NCBI GenBank assembly: GCA_037039925.1
Contig: JAXRKP010000081.1
Coordinates: 315,001-379,000, forward strand
DNA: 64,000 nucleotides
DNA from: Doris montereyensis
Lineage: Eukaryota; Mollusca; Gastropoda; Nudibranchia; Dorididae
Reading direction: 5' to 3'
The stretch's first letter is position 1. Every line of letters starts with the position of its first letter. The notes below the pieces were generated by a model. It was given only the letters and a program-made list of their open reading frames with translations. It searched no databases and was not told where the DNA came from. This document shows positions 1 through 20,099 of this stretch, one piece after another. Made by a program: the position numbers and the translations under genes.

Positions 1-2070
1 CACATTCTGGATTGGGTGATAACTTCTAAAAGTTTTGCCATTCACCTGCCCATATCAAACATGGACAACTTAATATCAGACCACACTGTCCTGAGAAAGG
101 ACGTTGCTCAATGCATCTCAGGTACGAACAGCAACCTGCCAGCCGCGATAATTCTGCACCAACTTCGAGAAGTCATCGATCTCCATGCTCCTGAATCCAC
201 CCGAAGAGTCGTTGAGAGGAAACCGTCGCCCTGGTTTAACGAGGAGCTGAAGGAAGTCAAGAAACGTAGGAGACGAGCAAAAAGAAAATGGCTCAAGTCA
301 GGAACTAATATCGATAAGGAAATGTATATCAGTCAAAAGAACTATGTTAACCAACTCTCTAGAAAGCCAAACAAACATTTTTTCTGACAAATTCAAAAAG
401 GCTCATAGTTCCAAAGAACTAAATCATGTGAATTAGATCATGTTCCAACTTATGTATTGAAATTATGCCTGCATGAAATACTTCCTGCCATTGTCAATAT
501 CATTAATATGTCTTTGACCACAGGAACTGTACCAGACATTTTAAAGTTGCCATTGTCAAACCTCTATTAAAAAAGTTAAATCGATCCAAATATCCTCAAA
601 AATTTCAGGCCAGTTTCTACTCTTCCATTTATATCCAAAATCCTTGAAACGATAGTCTTAAAACAGATGATGGGACATCTTGAGATCAATAGCCTCCATG
701 AGGTCTTTCAGTCAGCCTATAAGGCAAACCACAGCACAGAGACTGCTCTTGTGCGTGTCATTAATGACCTTCTGGATACCGTTGACAAAGGTTCCCTATT
801 GATTTTGAATTTACTCGATTTATCAGCTGCTTTCGACACAATTGATCATGAAATTTTGATAAAAAGACTTGAAATTACATACGGAATGTCTGGTACCGTA
901 CTAAAGTGGTTAAAATATTACCTGTCACAGAGAAAGCAAGTTATAGTCACAAACAAAAAGAAATCAAATGAATATCATCTAACCAGTGGGGTTCCTCAGG
1001 GATCAGTTCTAGGGCCTGCCCTTTTTGTCCTCTACATCAGACCACTTTCAGAAATATGTTTTAAACACAACATTTCCTATCACCAGTATGCAGATGATAC
1101 ACAACTCTATGTTACTATTGTTACCTTTTTAAACTTTGATAAACATTCCCCAAGTCCATCACCTTTAATAAATGTTAGTGAAATGTGTATCATGGAAATA
1201 AAAGACTGGATGAAAGCAAATTAACTCAAACTAAAGGAAGATAAGACAGAAGTAATGATTTTTGGTAATAAAAGAAGCTAAAAGAAATAAAATTTCAAGA
1301 TCTTAAAATGTATTTGGGTGACGTAATTGGTTACACTGTTGATGTAGTAAAAAATTTGGGGACGAAGCTTGGTTGTTCATTATCCATGGACTGCCAACTA
1401 AATTATGTGTGCAAGATTATGATATTTGAATTAAAGAAAATATCTGCAATAAGACCCTTTTTATCCCCTGAAATGACCGAGAAACTTGTTGTTGCCTTAA
1501 TATTTTCCAAGTTAGATTACTGCAATGCATTACTTTTTGGCCTCCCTAATGATAAAATTAGAAAATTGCAAATCATCCAGAATCATGCTACAAGGTTCAT
1601 TTTTCAAAAACGCGAAGGAGAAAATGTATCCCCTCTTTTGACAGAGCTTCATTGGCTCAAAGTTGAACAAAGGATAAAGTTTAAAGCATCAGTTTTGGTC
1701 TACAGACGCCTTGACGGATCAGTCCCCCCCCCCCCCTCTATTTTTCCGACCTGATTTCGAAATACTCACAGCCAAGATCACTAAGATCCTCAGCAGACTC
1801 CACTCGTTAGTTACCCCTCTAAAACGCACAAAAATGGGCGAGTGGTCCTTTTTCTTCTTTCGGTCCACGTACGTGGAACGCATTGCCAATAACCATCAGA
1901 CAGGCAGATAATATTTCTATTTTCAAGAAAAAGTTAAAAACGCACTATTTCTCTGAGCAATTTTGCTATTTGGCTTGATTATTTTGTGTTCTTATAATAT
2001 AATTTACATTTAATATCAATATGAATACTACTATGATATGTGTGTATATATGTGTATATGTATGTATGCG

Positions 2071-2145
<75 letters not shown>

Positions 2146-2455
2146 ATATGTTATTATGTATATATCCACAGACAACATGTTGATTGATGTCTCATGTAGC
2201 CTACGTATTTCTAAATCAACTAATTAGTTCTGTGTCATACGTTTAATTGCAGTCATGTAATTCGTGTAATTCTAATCTATGGTTTCAATGCCTTTATATT
2301 TTAAGATGTAATCTAATTTGTAACCATAAATGGCTATGATTTGTATCAATGTTTTTACTATGTACTACATAATATATGTGTAATGTGTGGATGTTTAATA
2401 TATTGTAAAGCGCTTGGAGTCTCTTTTAGGGGATTAAGCGCTCTATAAGTGTTTA

Positions 2456-2460
<5 letters not shown>
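1..2460 (+). mobile_element. Degenerate CR1/L2-like non-LTR retrotransposon (LINE)
   Basis: This is a decayed LINE. Bases 16-387 encode the end of an endonuclease domain (SDHTVL motif) followed by a basic linker (PWFNEELKEVKKRRR). Bases 430-1224 encode the reverse transcriptase: an upstream block with FRPVSTLP near 605, then HSTETALVRVINDLL, the catalytic block LLDLSAAFDTIDHEIL, the GVPQGSVLGP block and the active-site motif YADDTQLY near 1090. Bases 1308-1754 encode the C-terminal thumb region (SKLDYCNALLFGLPN, IQNHATRFIF). The frames are broken by stops and shifts at about 390-430, 1224 and 1280, so the element cannot be functional. Its 3' end has the AGCGCT-rich terminus near 2410-2450 and runs into (ATT)n, as CR1/L2 tails do. 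CR1/L2 is my best family call; another jockey-type clade is possible. Confidence 0.85.
2076..2140. repeat. (TA)n microsatellite
   Basis: About 65 bases of nearly pure TA dinucleotides lie inside the 3' untranslated part of the LINE remnant. The hydrophobic IYIYIY open frames here are an artefact of the repeat. Confidence 0.95.
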
Positions 2461-2915
<455 letters not shown>

Positions 2916-3444
2916 ATAACAAGAATTAATACATGTACATGTAATATGAAACAAGGAAAAATGTTTATTTGACTTAGAGATGACAGTGGGTGGTTGAATT
3001 TGTCAGTGGAATAGAGCAAAGATTGTCTAAAAAGTGTGGTACGCGTACCGGTGGCGGTACGCCAGCTATTGTCTACCGATACGTGGAGATCAAGAACTTG
3101 GCATTTCTTGGGTAAGAGGAAAGACCATATATAAACTCCAAGTTAATAATAGTATCGTCTTTAGTTAGAGTTTGGGATAATTAAGTCTCTTGTGTATATA
3201 GATGGAAAAGAGGTATGTATTTCGTTGAATTTGACTCGTTTTCGATTATCCTCATCCGGGTATTTGTCATTGGAAAAAAAATGGCTGTGTTTTGTCTGAG
3301 CACCAAAAGCGTGCCGTAAAGAGGAGTCTTCATTTCATAGAGGTTATTTCTTTACTGCATTTGTGTATAAATCTTGGGTGTTGAAAAGAGTTTTATATAA
3401 CAAAAACGTTTTACATATTATGGAAGATACGTTTTCTTCTTTAA
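2916..3444. other. Non-coding spacer, nothing recognised
   Basis: I see no coding potential, RNA gene or recognisable repeat in this stretch between the microsatellite and the TCTAGA-dense region. Confidence 0.5.
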
Positions 3445-4115
3445 ATGTAGATCCAGAAGTCTAGATCTAGATTTATCTCAAAGAGGCGTCGGCCTCTAGA
3501 CTAGTAATAGATCTAGATCAGATCTAGATTTGATTCTATTTTTAAGGCTATTACTGTCATACAGATACTGAGATAGATCTATAGTTAGCTAATCTAGATT
3601 CATTCCAATCTCTTAGAGGGATGAATTTGCTTTTGAGCTTAACTTTAATCAAAAGAAGACCTGAATTTAGATCTAGATCTGGTGTTAGTTGACAACCCCC
3701 TTGGCTTTATTTTTTAAAAATGTTGATGGCTGATTTGTCTTTTTTAAATTTATTTTGAGGATGATTATCTATAGATCTGGATCTAATTTCTAGATCTAGC
3801 CTAACTTCTTCTAGATCTCTAGATCTAGCTCTAGATAAATCTAGATAGCTCAAGGCCAAGATTCTAGATATAGATCTAGACAGATCTATGTTATAATCCT
3901 CACCTGGAGGGTTTTCCAATACCAATAGATCTAGATCTCTAGACAATCTTAGCTAGCCAGAACCATGTGAAGATGTGGATGGATAATAAATATTATTAGA
4001 ATCCAAAACTCATGTAGAATCTTACCTTTACCCCATGTCATTGGAACTGAATTAAGCTTTGAATTTGTGCCTAACTTTAGTCTAGATCTGTGTAGGTCTA
4101 GATGTAGAAAATCTA
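3445..4115. repeat. Region dense in TCTAGA/AGATCT palindromes
   Basis: The hexamer TCTAGA occurs about nineteen times in some 670 bases, often fused with AGATCT as TCTAGATCTAGA. Chance would give well under one. Copies are irregularly spaced, so this is not a simple tandem array. A similar cluster lies at 38630-38880, and smaller ones occur near 6270-6350 and 16318-16400. The open frame at 3707-3946 on the minus strand is produced by the motif and is not a gene. Confidence 0.85.
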
Positions 4116-4127
4116 GACCTAATTTAA

Positions 4128-4711
4128 CCCAAGAAAAGTGCTGGTCCTTTATTTAGGACATGTGACGGTTGACCTAGGAGAGCGCGCAGGCCCTATATTT
4201 AGGGCCTCTGTCATTGGCACGGGAAGCGCACAGGCCCTATATTTAGGTCCAGACACCTAGGCTTCTTGAGTGGAAATTTCCACTTTCCTTAAATGGTTTA
4301 TTATGACATAGTTTGACCTTAGTTCATATAACAGCCAATGAGATTGCTATTTATTTTAAGTTCGTGGCTTTCCTGGTAGCCTCGCTATCATTCGTCAAAG
4401 TGACACTTTCCTGTTCAACACACGTCATGCAAGCCTAAGTTGATTGCACGGCTATCGCTGCTATTGTTTAGTCCTTAGTTTAAGTTTCTCTTGTTGCAAT
4501 AACATCTCAATATGAATTCCTTATTCTTTCAACTTATAGAAAATGCATCTTTTATAGTTCTTTTATCATCTATAAACATGAAATGTTCTTCAAACTAGGT
4601 CTAAATTCTAGCTTCACCCGTTACACACACTTGTTTTTTTCATGCAAATGGCTGGGGCAACCCCTCACTGTAAAAATGTCACTTCCGGTAATACCGCGAT
4701 CTCTGCTTGGG
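4128..4711. mobile_element. TTAA-flanked MITE, family A copy 1 (piggyBac-like)
   Basis: The element begins CCCAAGAAAAG directly after TTAA (4124-4127) and ends CTCTGCTTGGG directly before TTAA (4712-4715). The ends form an imperfect inverted repeat CCCAAG..CTTGGG. A TTAA target duplication with CCC..GGG ends is the signature of the piggyBac superfamily. There is no transposase frame, so this is non-autonomous. It contains two direct copies of AGGCCCTATATTTAGG. A second copy of the family is at 38890-39468 and aligns over its whole length. Confidence 0.8.
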
Positions 4712-4715
4712 TTAA

Positions 4716-7934
<3,219 letters not shown>

Positions 7935-8079
7935 CAGAGAAAAAGTGTGCCTTTATGCGTGTCTTTACACACTGCTATTATTTAGTAAAAATTCCGTCAG
8001 CAGATGTAAGCGTGTGTTTATATATTATATATATGTAGAGTGTGGTTTTATGTAGGGCATGTTTATCCAGTGACTACTG
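7935..8079. mobile_element. Degenerate short MITE with CAGTAGTC-type ends (family C)
   Basis: The right end reads GTTTATCCAGTGACTACTG followed by TA (8080-8081). The left end near 7935 is eroded (TACAGAG..GTGTGCC). The interior matches the better-preserved copy at 33554-33747, including GTAAAAAT followed by a GCGTGTGTTTAT block. This is a relic with no coding capacity. Confidence 0.55.
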
Positions 8080-8081
8080 TA

Positions 8082-13148
<5,067 letters not shown>

Positions 13149-13162
13149 ACACTTGGTGAGTG

Positions 13163-13290
13163 CTATTAGTAGGTTCTACTTCTTTCCCGTCTTTCATTCT
13201 ACTGTTTCTTCTGGAAATTCACTCCTAGATCGACACATATGGTGAGCAGGGTGAATTTTATTGAAACAAACTCATTCTTTCTCTGGCGCT
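13163..13290 (+). repeat. Dispersed short repeat R, copy 1
   Basis: The segment runs from GTAGGTTCTACTTCTTTCC through a pyrimidine-rich middle to ACACATATGGTG and TTGAAACAAAC. The same ordered blocks recur at 15183, 16535, 36930, 38070, 48160, 59660 and 61450, all in this orientation. It may be the 3' part of a SINE. Confidence 0.65.
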
Positions 13291-13653
13291 ATTTCTAACT
13301 TCCTACTTCTTTCCTTTCATTCCTTTATGTTTCTTGTTCATTGTTCTCTTTCCTGATACCACTACAAGTGAGAATATAAATTCCCAATTCAAAGGAAAGA
13401 GGAAAAAAATTCTCGTTGGCGGTCAGCAGACGGATTCGCTACAGTTATTTCATTTTTCATCATGACTTGCATCCTGAGAAACACAGCATATGATGGGGGA
13501 GTCAATATCCCCTGAAACTAAAAAATTATTATTATTTTCTCTGAGATGAGTCTCAGAGATGCTTTCATTGACTCACTCACTGCCATTACCAATGCCTACC
13601 GGGTCCCATCGATAGAATATTGGCTGCCTAAACCGACATGCATCAATATAATA

Positions 13654-14615
<962 letters not shown>

Positions 14616-15182
14616 CATTGACCGTTTTATTATTTTTCTACTAGTGTCTGATATCTTTTGGTATCGGCATTTCTCACACTTGCAGGTGAATCATTTATGC
14701 GAAAACACAAAATAAAATTAATCAGGTAGTACATTCTGTGCCAGAAAACAAAAGTAATCGGACATGGCTCTAAAACTAGCAGACAAAATTATTAGAGTTA
14801 TGTCAAACTATCGGACCGTCTGATGATCCAAAAGTCTCGAGACTCATACAACTAACACACACCATGGCGTCTCGTCTCCAATCCATCGGTCGGCTTTTCC
14901 TCCGATGTCGGGACACAAACTCGTGTCACCGTCACCAATACTGTCATCGTGGCAAGCAGAAAAAAAGTACTAGTTTAAGTGTTGAGAAAATTCAGACCAG
15001 AGATGAAAATGAAAGTTTTAATTATAACTGTAGTGGATTTTATTGAGTGTCCATTTTGCTCCTTTGACTTTGTCGAAGGAGGATCTCGTCTTGTTAAGAA
15101 AAAAAGCTACTGGCATAAATATCTGGATCTAATCAAAATTAATTTGATTTCCATTCCCGTTTATAAAGCTTCCTAGCTGGAA

Positions 15183-15300
15183 AGTCCTACTTCTTTCTCT
15201 CACTCTTTCACTTGTCTGTCATAATGCTTCTTCCTCTCAATTCACTCTGAGGTGACCACATGTGGTGGACGAGGTGAATTCCCAAAAAATGAAGCACGTA
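15183..15300 (+). repeat. Dispersed short repeat R, copy 2
   Basis: It shows the ordered blocks TCCTACTTCTTTC, a pyrimidine-rich middle, TTCACTCTGAGGTGACCACA and TGTGGTGGACGAGGTGAATT. Confidence 0.65.
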
Positions 15301-16534
15301 ACATCTGAATTTGATATGTGAAAATTGTTCATGTTACAGACATTAATGGGATGCACACCTGTAAAATAATTTTAAAATCTATGATACGTCAAGAAAAAAT
15401 GTGTTCCTTTTATGTATGTATTTTTGTTTCATGTAGATTCCAGTAATTTATTCATACTGTGGCAGGTTTCTCAATTGTGCCATTGCTTTAAATGATTTTG
15501 TTATTTCTTAGTGATTTTTCAATCAATAGGAATAGTTCGATAAAGGTGGAGGAAAACCCTTTGTTGGGACTACATTGTGTTGCAACAGTTAAAAGATGTC
15601 TAGTCGTGATAGTCCAAAGAGCTCCGTTCTAAGCAATTTATCCAGATTGTCGAGACATTTAGATTATCGATTAGTCAATATGACACATTGTGGATCAACA
15701 AAAGGCCTCACAAGTTCAGTAATAAATGCCCAGTGCATTTTATGGGGCACAATAGCACTACGATGAGGTTCATCACTGGCCAGAACTCTTCAACTCTCTT
15801 TTTCTCTCTCACTCTCTCTTTTACTTGTGCCTCCAGTTTCTTGTTTACACGCAATGTACACCATGCCACAAGGAGGAGGAGAGAGAGCGTGTGAGAGAGA
15901 AAAGACGGACAGACATAGACAGAGAAAGTTGCTAAATCGTGGTGTTAGGTGTAAGGAAAGTCAAGTTGGGTGGTTGTGATGCGCCATCAGCGGACTGTTC
16001 AGACTATCTCGAACAGTTGAGTGTATGGTTTATTACAGCATAAATTCTCTATATTGTGGTCACTTGTTCCAAAATTAGGTGTTCAGATCTGGAATCTCAA
16101 ATTTTTGGATTATCGGGTACAAGTAAAGAAGAAGAAATCTGTCCACAGCTCATCTGTTCTTGACATTCGGAGTCTATCGAGACGTGGCTGTACTCTCTTA
16201 ATTAATAAGAGGATTTTGTCATCAAGATTTCTTGGCCTAATGATCTTTAGAGAAATGGATATATTGCATCTCCAGTATAGACTTGACTTCCATTTCAATA
16301 TCCTTTAAAGTCTAAATAGATCTAGATCTAAAATTTACCTAAATTTCTAGAGCTAGACTGATCTGGTTTTGTTAGATCTACATCTAAAATCTAGCAGATC
16401 TGGGAGATATGGTGGAAAATATGAACAGGGTAAAGCTTGTGTCCTCATTCTGACAAAACTTGTGAAAAAGATTTTTCTTCTTATTTACTGCCATACCCAA
16501 TGTAGTAGATTAGCTGTCAGCTGCCTACTTTTAT

Positions 16535-16665
16535 CAGTTTTCTGTTGGTGGATGGTACTGGTAGATTCTACTTCTTTCCTTTCACTCTACTATAACTCTT
16601 TCCTTTTAATTCACCCTGAGACCACTGCACATAGTGAATGGGGAAATTCCAACGAAACAAATATC
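16535..16665 (+). repeat. Dispersed short repeat R, copy 3
   Basis: It shows GGTAGATTCTACTTCTTTCC, TTCACCCTGAGACCACTGCA and a closing CCAACGAAACAAA block in the same order as the other copies. Confidence 0.65.
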
Positions 16666-17099
16666 TGTTTCCTGTGTTATCAGTGATCCCTTATCTGTTA
16701 TCATTCCACATTGGACACTTGCAAACAGAAATCATGTTTGCCTACCACTTTCATGTGTCTTACTACTCTTACACTTGTGTTGTTGGCCGTTCTCTTTTTG
16801 TATAACATTTGATGTTTGTTTTATAGGTCTTAAGATTGAAAAAAAGTAGATGTGTTTGTTGTTAATTTTTCTTTCATTCATTACCTTTACATGTACACTC
16901 AAACGCTTAACCTGAAGTCTATGGTACTAGAGATTTCTGTTTGGATTAAGCTGTTTTTAGACTGTCAGAAAGGCAATGATAGTGATAGTGGCAAATTTGT
17001 ATTGAGTAATGTCCAGGCCAACACAGCATGTATGGGAAACAAAGTATGTGATGCGCGCATTGCTTGTCCGCAGATCGCATTCATCTGAGGCAAGTAAGA

Positions 17100-17330
17100 A
17101 GGAGGTTAAAGGTACGAGGGAGGGGAGTGGGGCGTGGTGAAGAGACGCTGTGCCGATTGACTGGCTCAATACTTACTAAAAAAAAAGGGGCAAGAGAGAT
17201 TAGGGTGGGTGGTAATGGAAGGGGATGATAGTGCCAAAATTTATCGATTGTGTGATTCAATGGTCCAATGCCATCAATACAGACGCGCGGGCATACACAC
17301 ACACACACACACACACTAATGAAGAGTACA
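17100..17330 (-). repeat. Dispersed repeat, inverted relative to 36760-36920
   Basis: Read on the minus strand, the order is a (TG)n run, GGCATTGGACCATTGAATCA, a pyrimidine-rich block with CCCCTTTTTTTT and then CAGTCAATCGGCACAGCG. The plus strand at about 36730-36920 shows the same order (TGGACCACTGAATCATGCG, CCCCTTTTTTCTAC, CAGTCAATCGCAGGCGG). The family is unknown. Confidence 0.6.
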
Positions 17331-18330
17331 GTGTCTAGGCACACACAGCATTTAATGCTCTTCTAGTCTATATAGATAATTTCTGAGTTGGTTCTTTGTT
17401 CGTCAGAGGCTCTGTGCAGTAACTATATTTAACATTTAAGTTCTGATCATTTTTATTTGAGGCAGGTTTCACAAAATGGTCTATCCCCATTTCCTCTTTT
17501 GTCAAAATGTACATGTTATATTTCTTACAAGTGTTATATTCCATGTTAAAGCTTAGAACATGAGGATTCCAGATATATGACTTTAAGAGATAGCAAAGGA
17601 CTGTGAGGCTAGTAAATTAGCTTTTAAAAGTCATGTTTTTCAGTCAAGGGGCATAACTGAAAATTCTAAGGCCAATGACAGTGACATAATGTTACGCGAA
17701 CTGCATTCGTCTGTTGACCGAGGTTTCCCTGGCGTTTATGTAGTGACGTAACGCTTGGGCATCTGGTTTGGAGAGTTCCCTGACTCTTCCCTAGTTCTCA
17801 ATAAGATGTGAAGTCTGTGTTTGTGTTTTACGACACCTCGGGCGTGAAGTCCAGTGCCTTACCGTTGATCAGATGACTCCCGCGTTCCGGATCGTGTGGA
17901 TGGACGAAAACCGATGCTTTTTTGTCCCGTTTTTTGTAAAATTCTGTAATTGTACGCCTTTATACTATCCTTATTACGTGTTACCGACTTATCGTGTGAA
18001 ACCGGTACGGTAAACCTCATGACTTATATAACGAATGAGGATGCGATACGTATAGGCCGATATTTGCCAATAGAGAGGGAGGGAGGGAGAGAAAAAGAGA
18101 GAAATTTTTCTACCAAAGGTGATGTTAAAATTTCATTGTTTCCCTGTCTGTAGTATTTTCATTTACCTAAGCCACCATTTTAAATAGGTTTTATAATAAT
18201 CTTTTTTTTTAAAGTTGGGAATAGTGCTGTCCACGCCCACCTGTGCAGCCTCAGTATCAGATACTGACAATCTCATAATCTTACTATATATCAACCGGGT
18301 TGAGATATACTTGTATGGTATAAATGGGTA

Positions 18331-19089
18331 CAGTAGTCTCCGCCAAAATGCACGGTCCATGGGTGACCAAAAAAAACATGCACTTTTGCAAAGTTGCCTT
18401 TTGACAGAGTCGAAGACCATGACCCGTTACTGTTTATTTGTATTGCCATTCTTGCTTGGAAATAAATGTAAACTCTCCTCTTTTCTCCTTTTGTTTTTTA
18501 TTGTTTAGGGTTTGTTATTCACTGGTTTGAGAACAAAGACTGAATAAGCCTCTCATAGATCTGTTGCATTCTTCTCTCACTGAAGACTACAACAAGGGGT
18601 GGTTATGGTGAAGTCATTCGGCAATGATGTGTTTTTTTTAATTGGTCGACATGCGTGTCATACAGAGCACGATCTCTGTGGATAAAAGTGACACAATACT
18701 TTTCTCAGATTTTCTCACCGTGAAAGAGAGGGAGAGAGAGAGATGATCAAATTGTCTGTCAAGCAGACCTATCGACTGAGAGAGGGAATGGGAGAATAAG
18801 GGTGACCAGAGCTGAGATAGCCAAGACTAGTTGGTTAAAATCTAGATGACACACACACCTGCGTAACAGATTGTGTCACCTGAATGAGGCGAGAAGAGGT
18901 TAATACGTTTATTTTTCATAAGAACTGACTCTGTAAATGCAATAAATTGAAGTTGCATTTTGGTGAAGTCAAGCCACCCGTTGTTGCATTTTGAGGGGGT
19001 AATTAGCGTTGTAAAATTTGGTTGCATGAAAAAACTGCGTTTTGACGAATCATGCATTTTGTCGGCGTGCAAATTGACGGAGACTACTG
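18331..19089 (+). mobile_element. Non-autonomous DNA transposon with CAGTAGTCTCCG inverted repeats (family C)
   Basis: The left end CAGTAGTCTCCGCCAAAATG follows TA at 18329-18330. The right end TTGACGGAGACTACTG precedes TA at 19090-19091. The termini are inverted repeats of about 20 bases with few mismatches, and the flanking TA dinucleotides fit a TA target duplication. TA sites with CAG..CTG ends fit the pogo/Tigger branch of Tc1/mariner, which is an inference from the ends only. There is no transposase frame in its 759 bases. It ends about 0.9 kb upstream of the gene 1 start codon. Confidence 0.8.
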
Positions 19090-19984
19090 TATTCCATTTT
19101 ACTGTGGGTTGGCAAAAACGCCTAAGGCATAGCCTGGAGTTGTAAGGTGTTTTTCCTTCTAGGTTTGGGTTATTCTGGACTGTCTGGGGAATAGATATTG
19201 TTACAGACTGAAGATAGATTTTGAATTAAACTAGAGTGAAAGTTTATATTACAGACGGAAATTAATGAAAGAACAAATTGGGATCTTGCAAATTTTCGGG
19301 CTAACATTAAGTTTCGGGCTAAGTGCTTTGGAATAATAGTTTTTGAATGTTTACAGTATTTGTGTTGTTATGTTTTGTTTTTAATGAGGGAAAATGTTTT
19401 TGGGATTTAGATGAAATGCTGTAATGTAGGATTTCATAATGATAATGATATTTTCCAGACGGTTTTTGTAAGTGGGCTTTGAACTTTGAAATGTGACCAT
19501 AGTTTTCTTCTCTTTCCCTTTGTTAAATGCAGGGCTAGAAGTTAGTGTTATATCTTCTTTTATAGCCTGCTTGGTATAGATATTTAAAAAAAAATTATTT
19601 AGGTAAAAACTTACTGTATGAATTACCATACACATAAAACTGGTTTGATCAATCAAAACTTTGATTAATTTGGTCGTTAATCATATTGTACAGTATTATG
19701 TACACCACCAATTGTAATAAATATGTGTACGATGGAGGGCTGCTGCTCATGGAAAATTGGCTTTTGTAAGGAAAAACTAGACTAGATGCTTTTGGAATAT
19801 AATACATGTATATTTATATATAACATTTATCATAGATAGTCTTGAAGTTGTGATGGTTGTGCCATGCATGATGAGCTTTTCTTTGTACATCATTTCAGAT
19901 GTGTCCAGAACTTTTTGGCATTGTTGACTTAATATTGTCTAGTCCACCTATTTTCATCACTTTTCGTACAAGTGGTCAACAGCC

Positions 19985-20099
19985 ATGATGGATTGTGGAT
20001 GGGAGTCATCTGATGATGACCATCAGATGGAAATTGACTTAGAGTCAAGACAAGACAGGCAAGAGGAGCAGAGAGAAAGCACAACCCTCACAACTGAAG
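19985..20099 (+). CDS. Gene 1 coding exon 1
   Basis: It encodes [20 protein letters not shown] and a glutamine/glutamate-rich end. The donor GTGAGT at 20100 leaves phase 1, which matches the next acceptor and rebuilds a GAC codon. Either of the two adjacent ATGs could start; the frame is closed upstream by TAG at 19940. Confidence 0.8.

Larger units (their letters stand above)
14616..18330. other. Non-coding intergenic DNA with dispersed repeats
   Basis: No gene is supported. The stretch contains two copies of short repeat R (15183-15300, 16535-16665), a small TCTAGA/AGATCT cluster (16318-16400), an inverted dispersed repeat (17100-17330) and a (CA)n run at 17293-17316. The largest open frames (for example 16021-16308) have no family features. 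Confidence 0.5.

Noticed and set aside
16021..16308. 95-codon open frame
   Set aside because: It has no recognisable domain and lies in repeat-rich intergenic DNA without splice or codon support.
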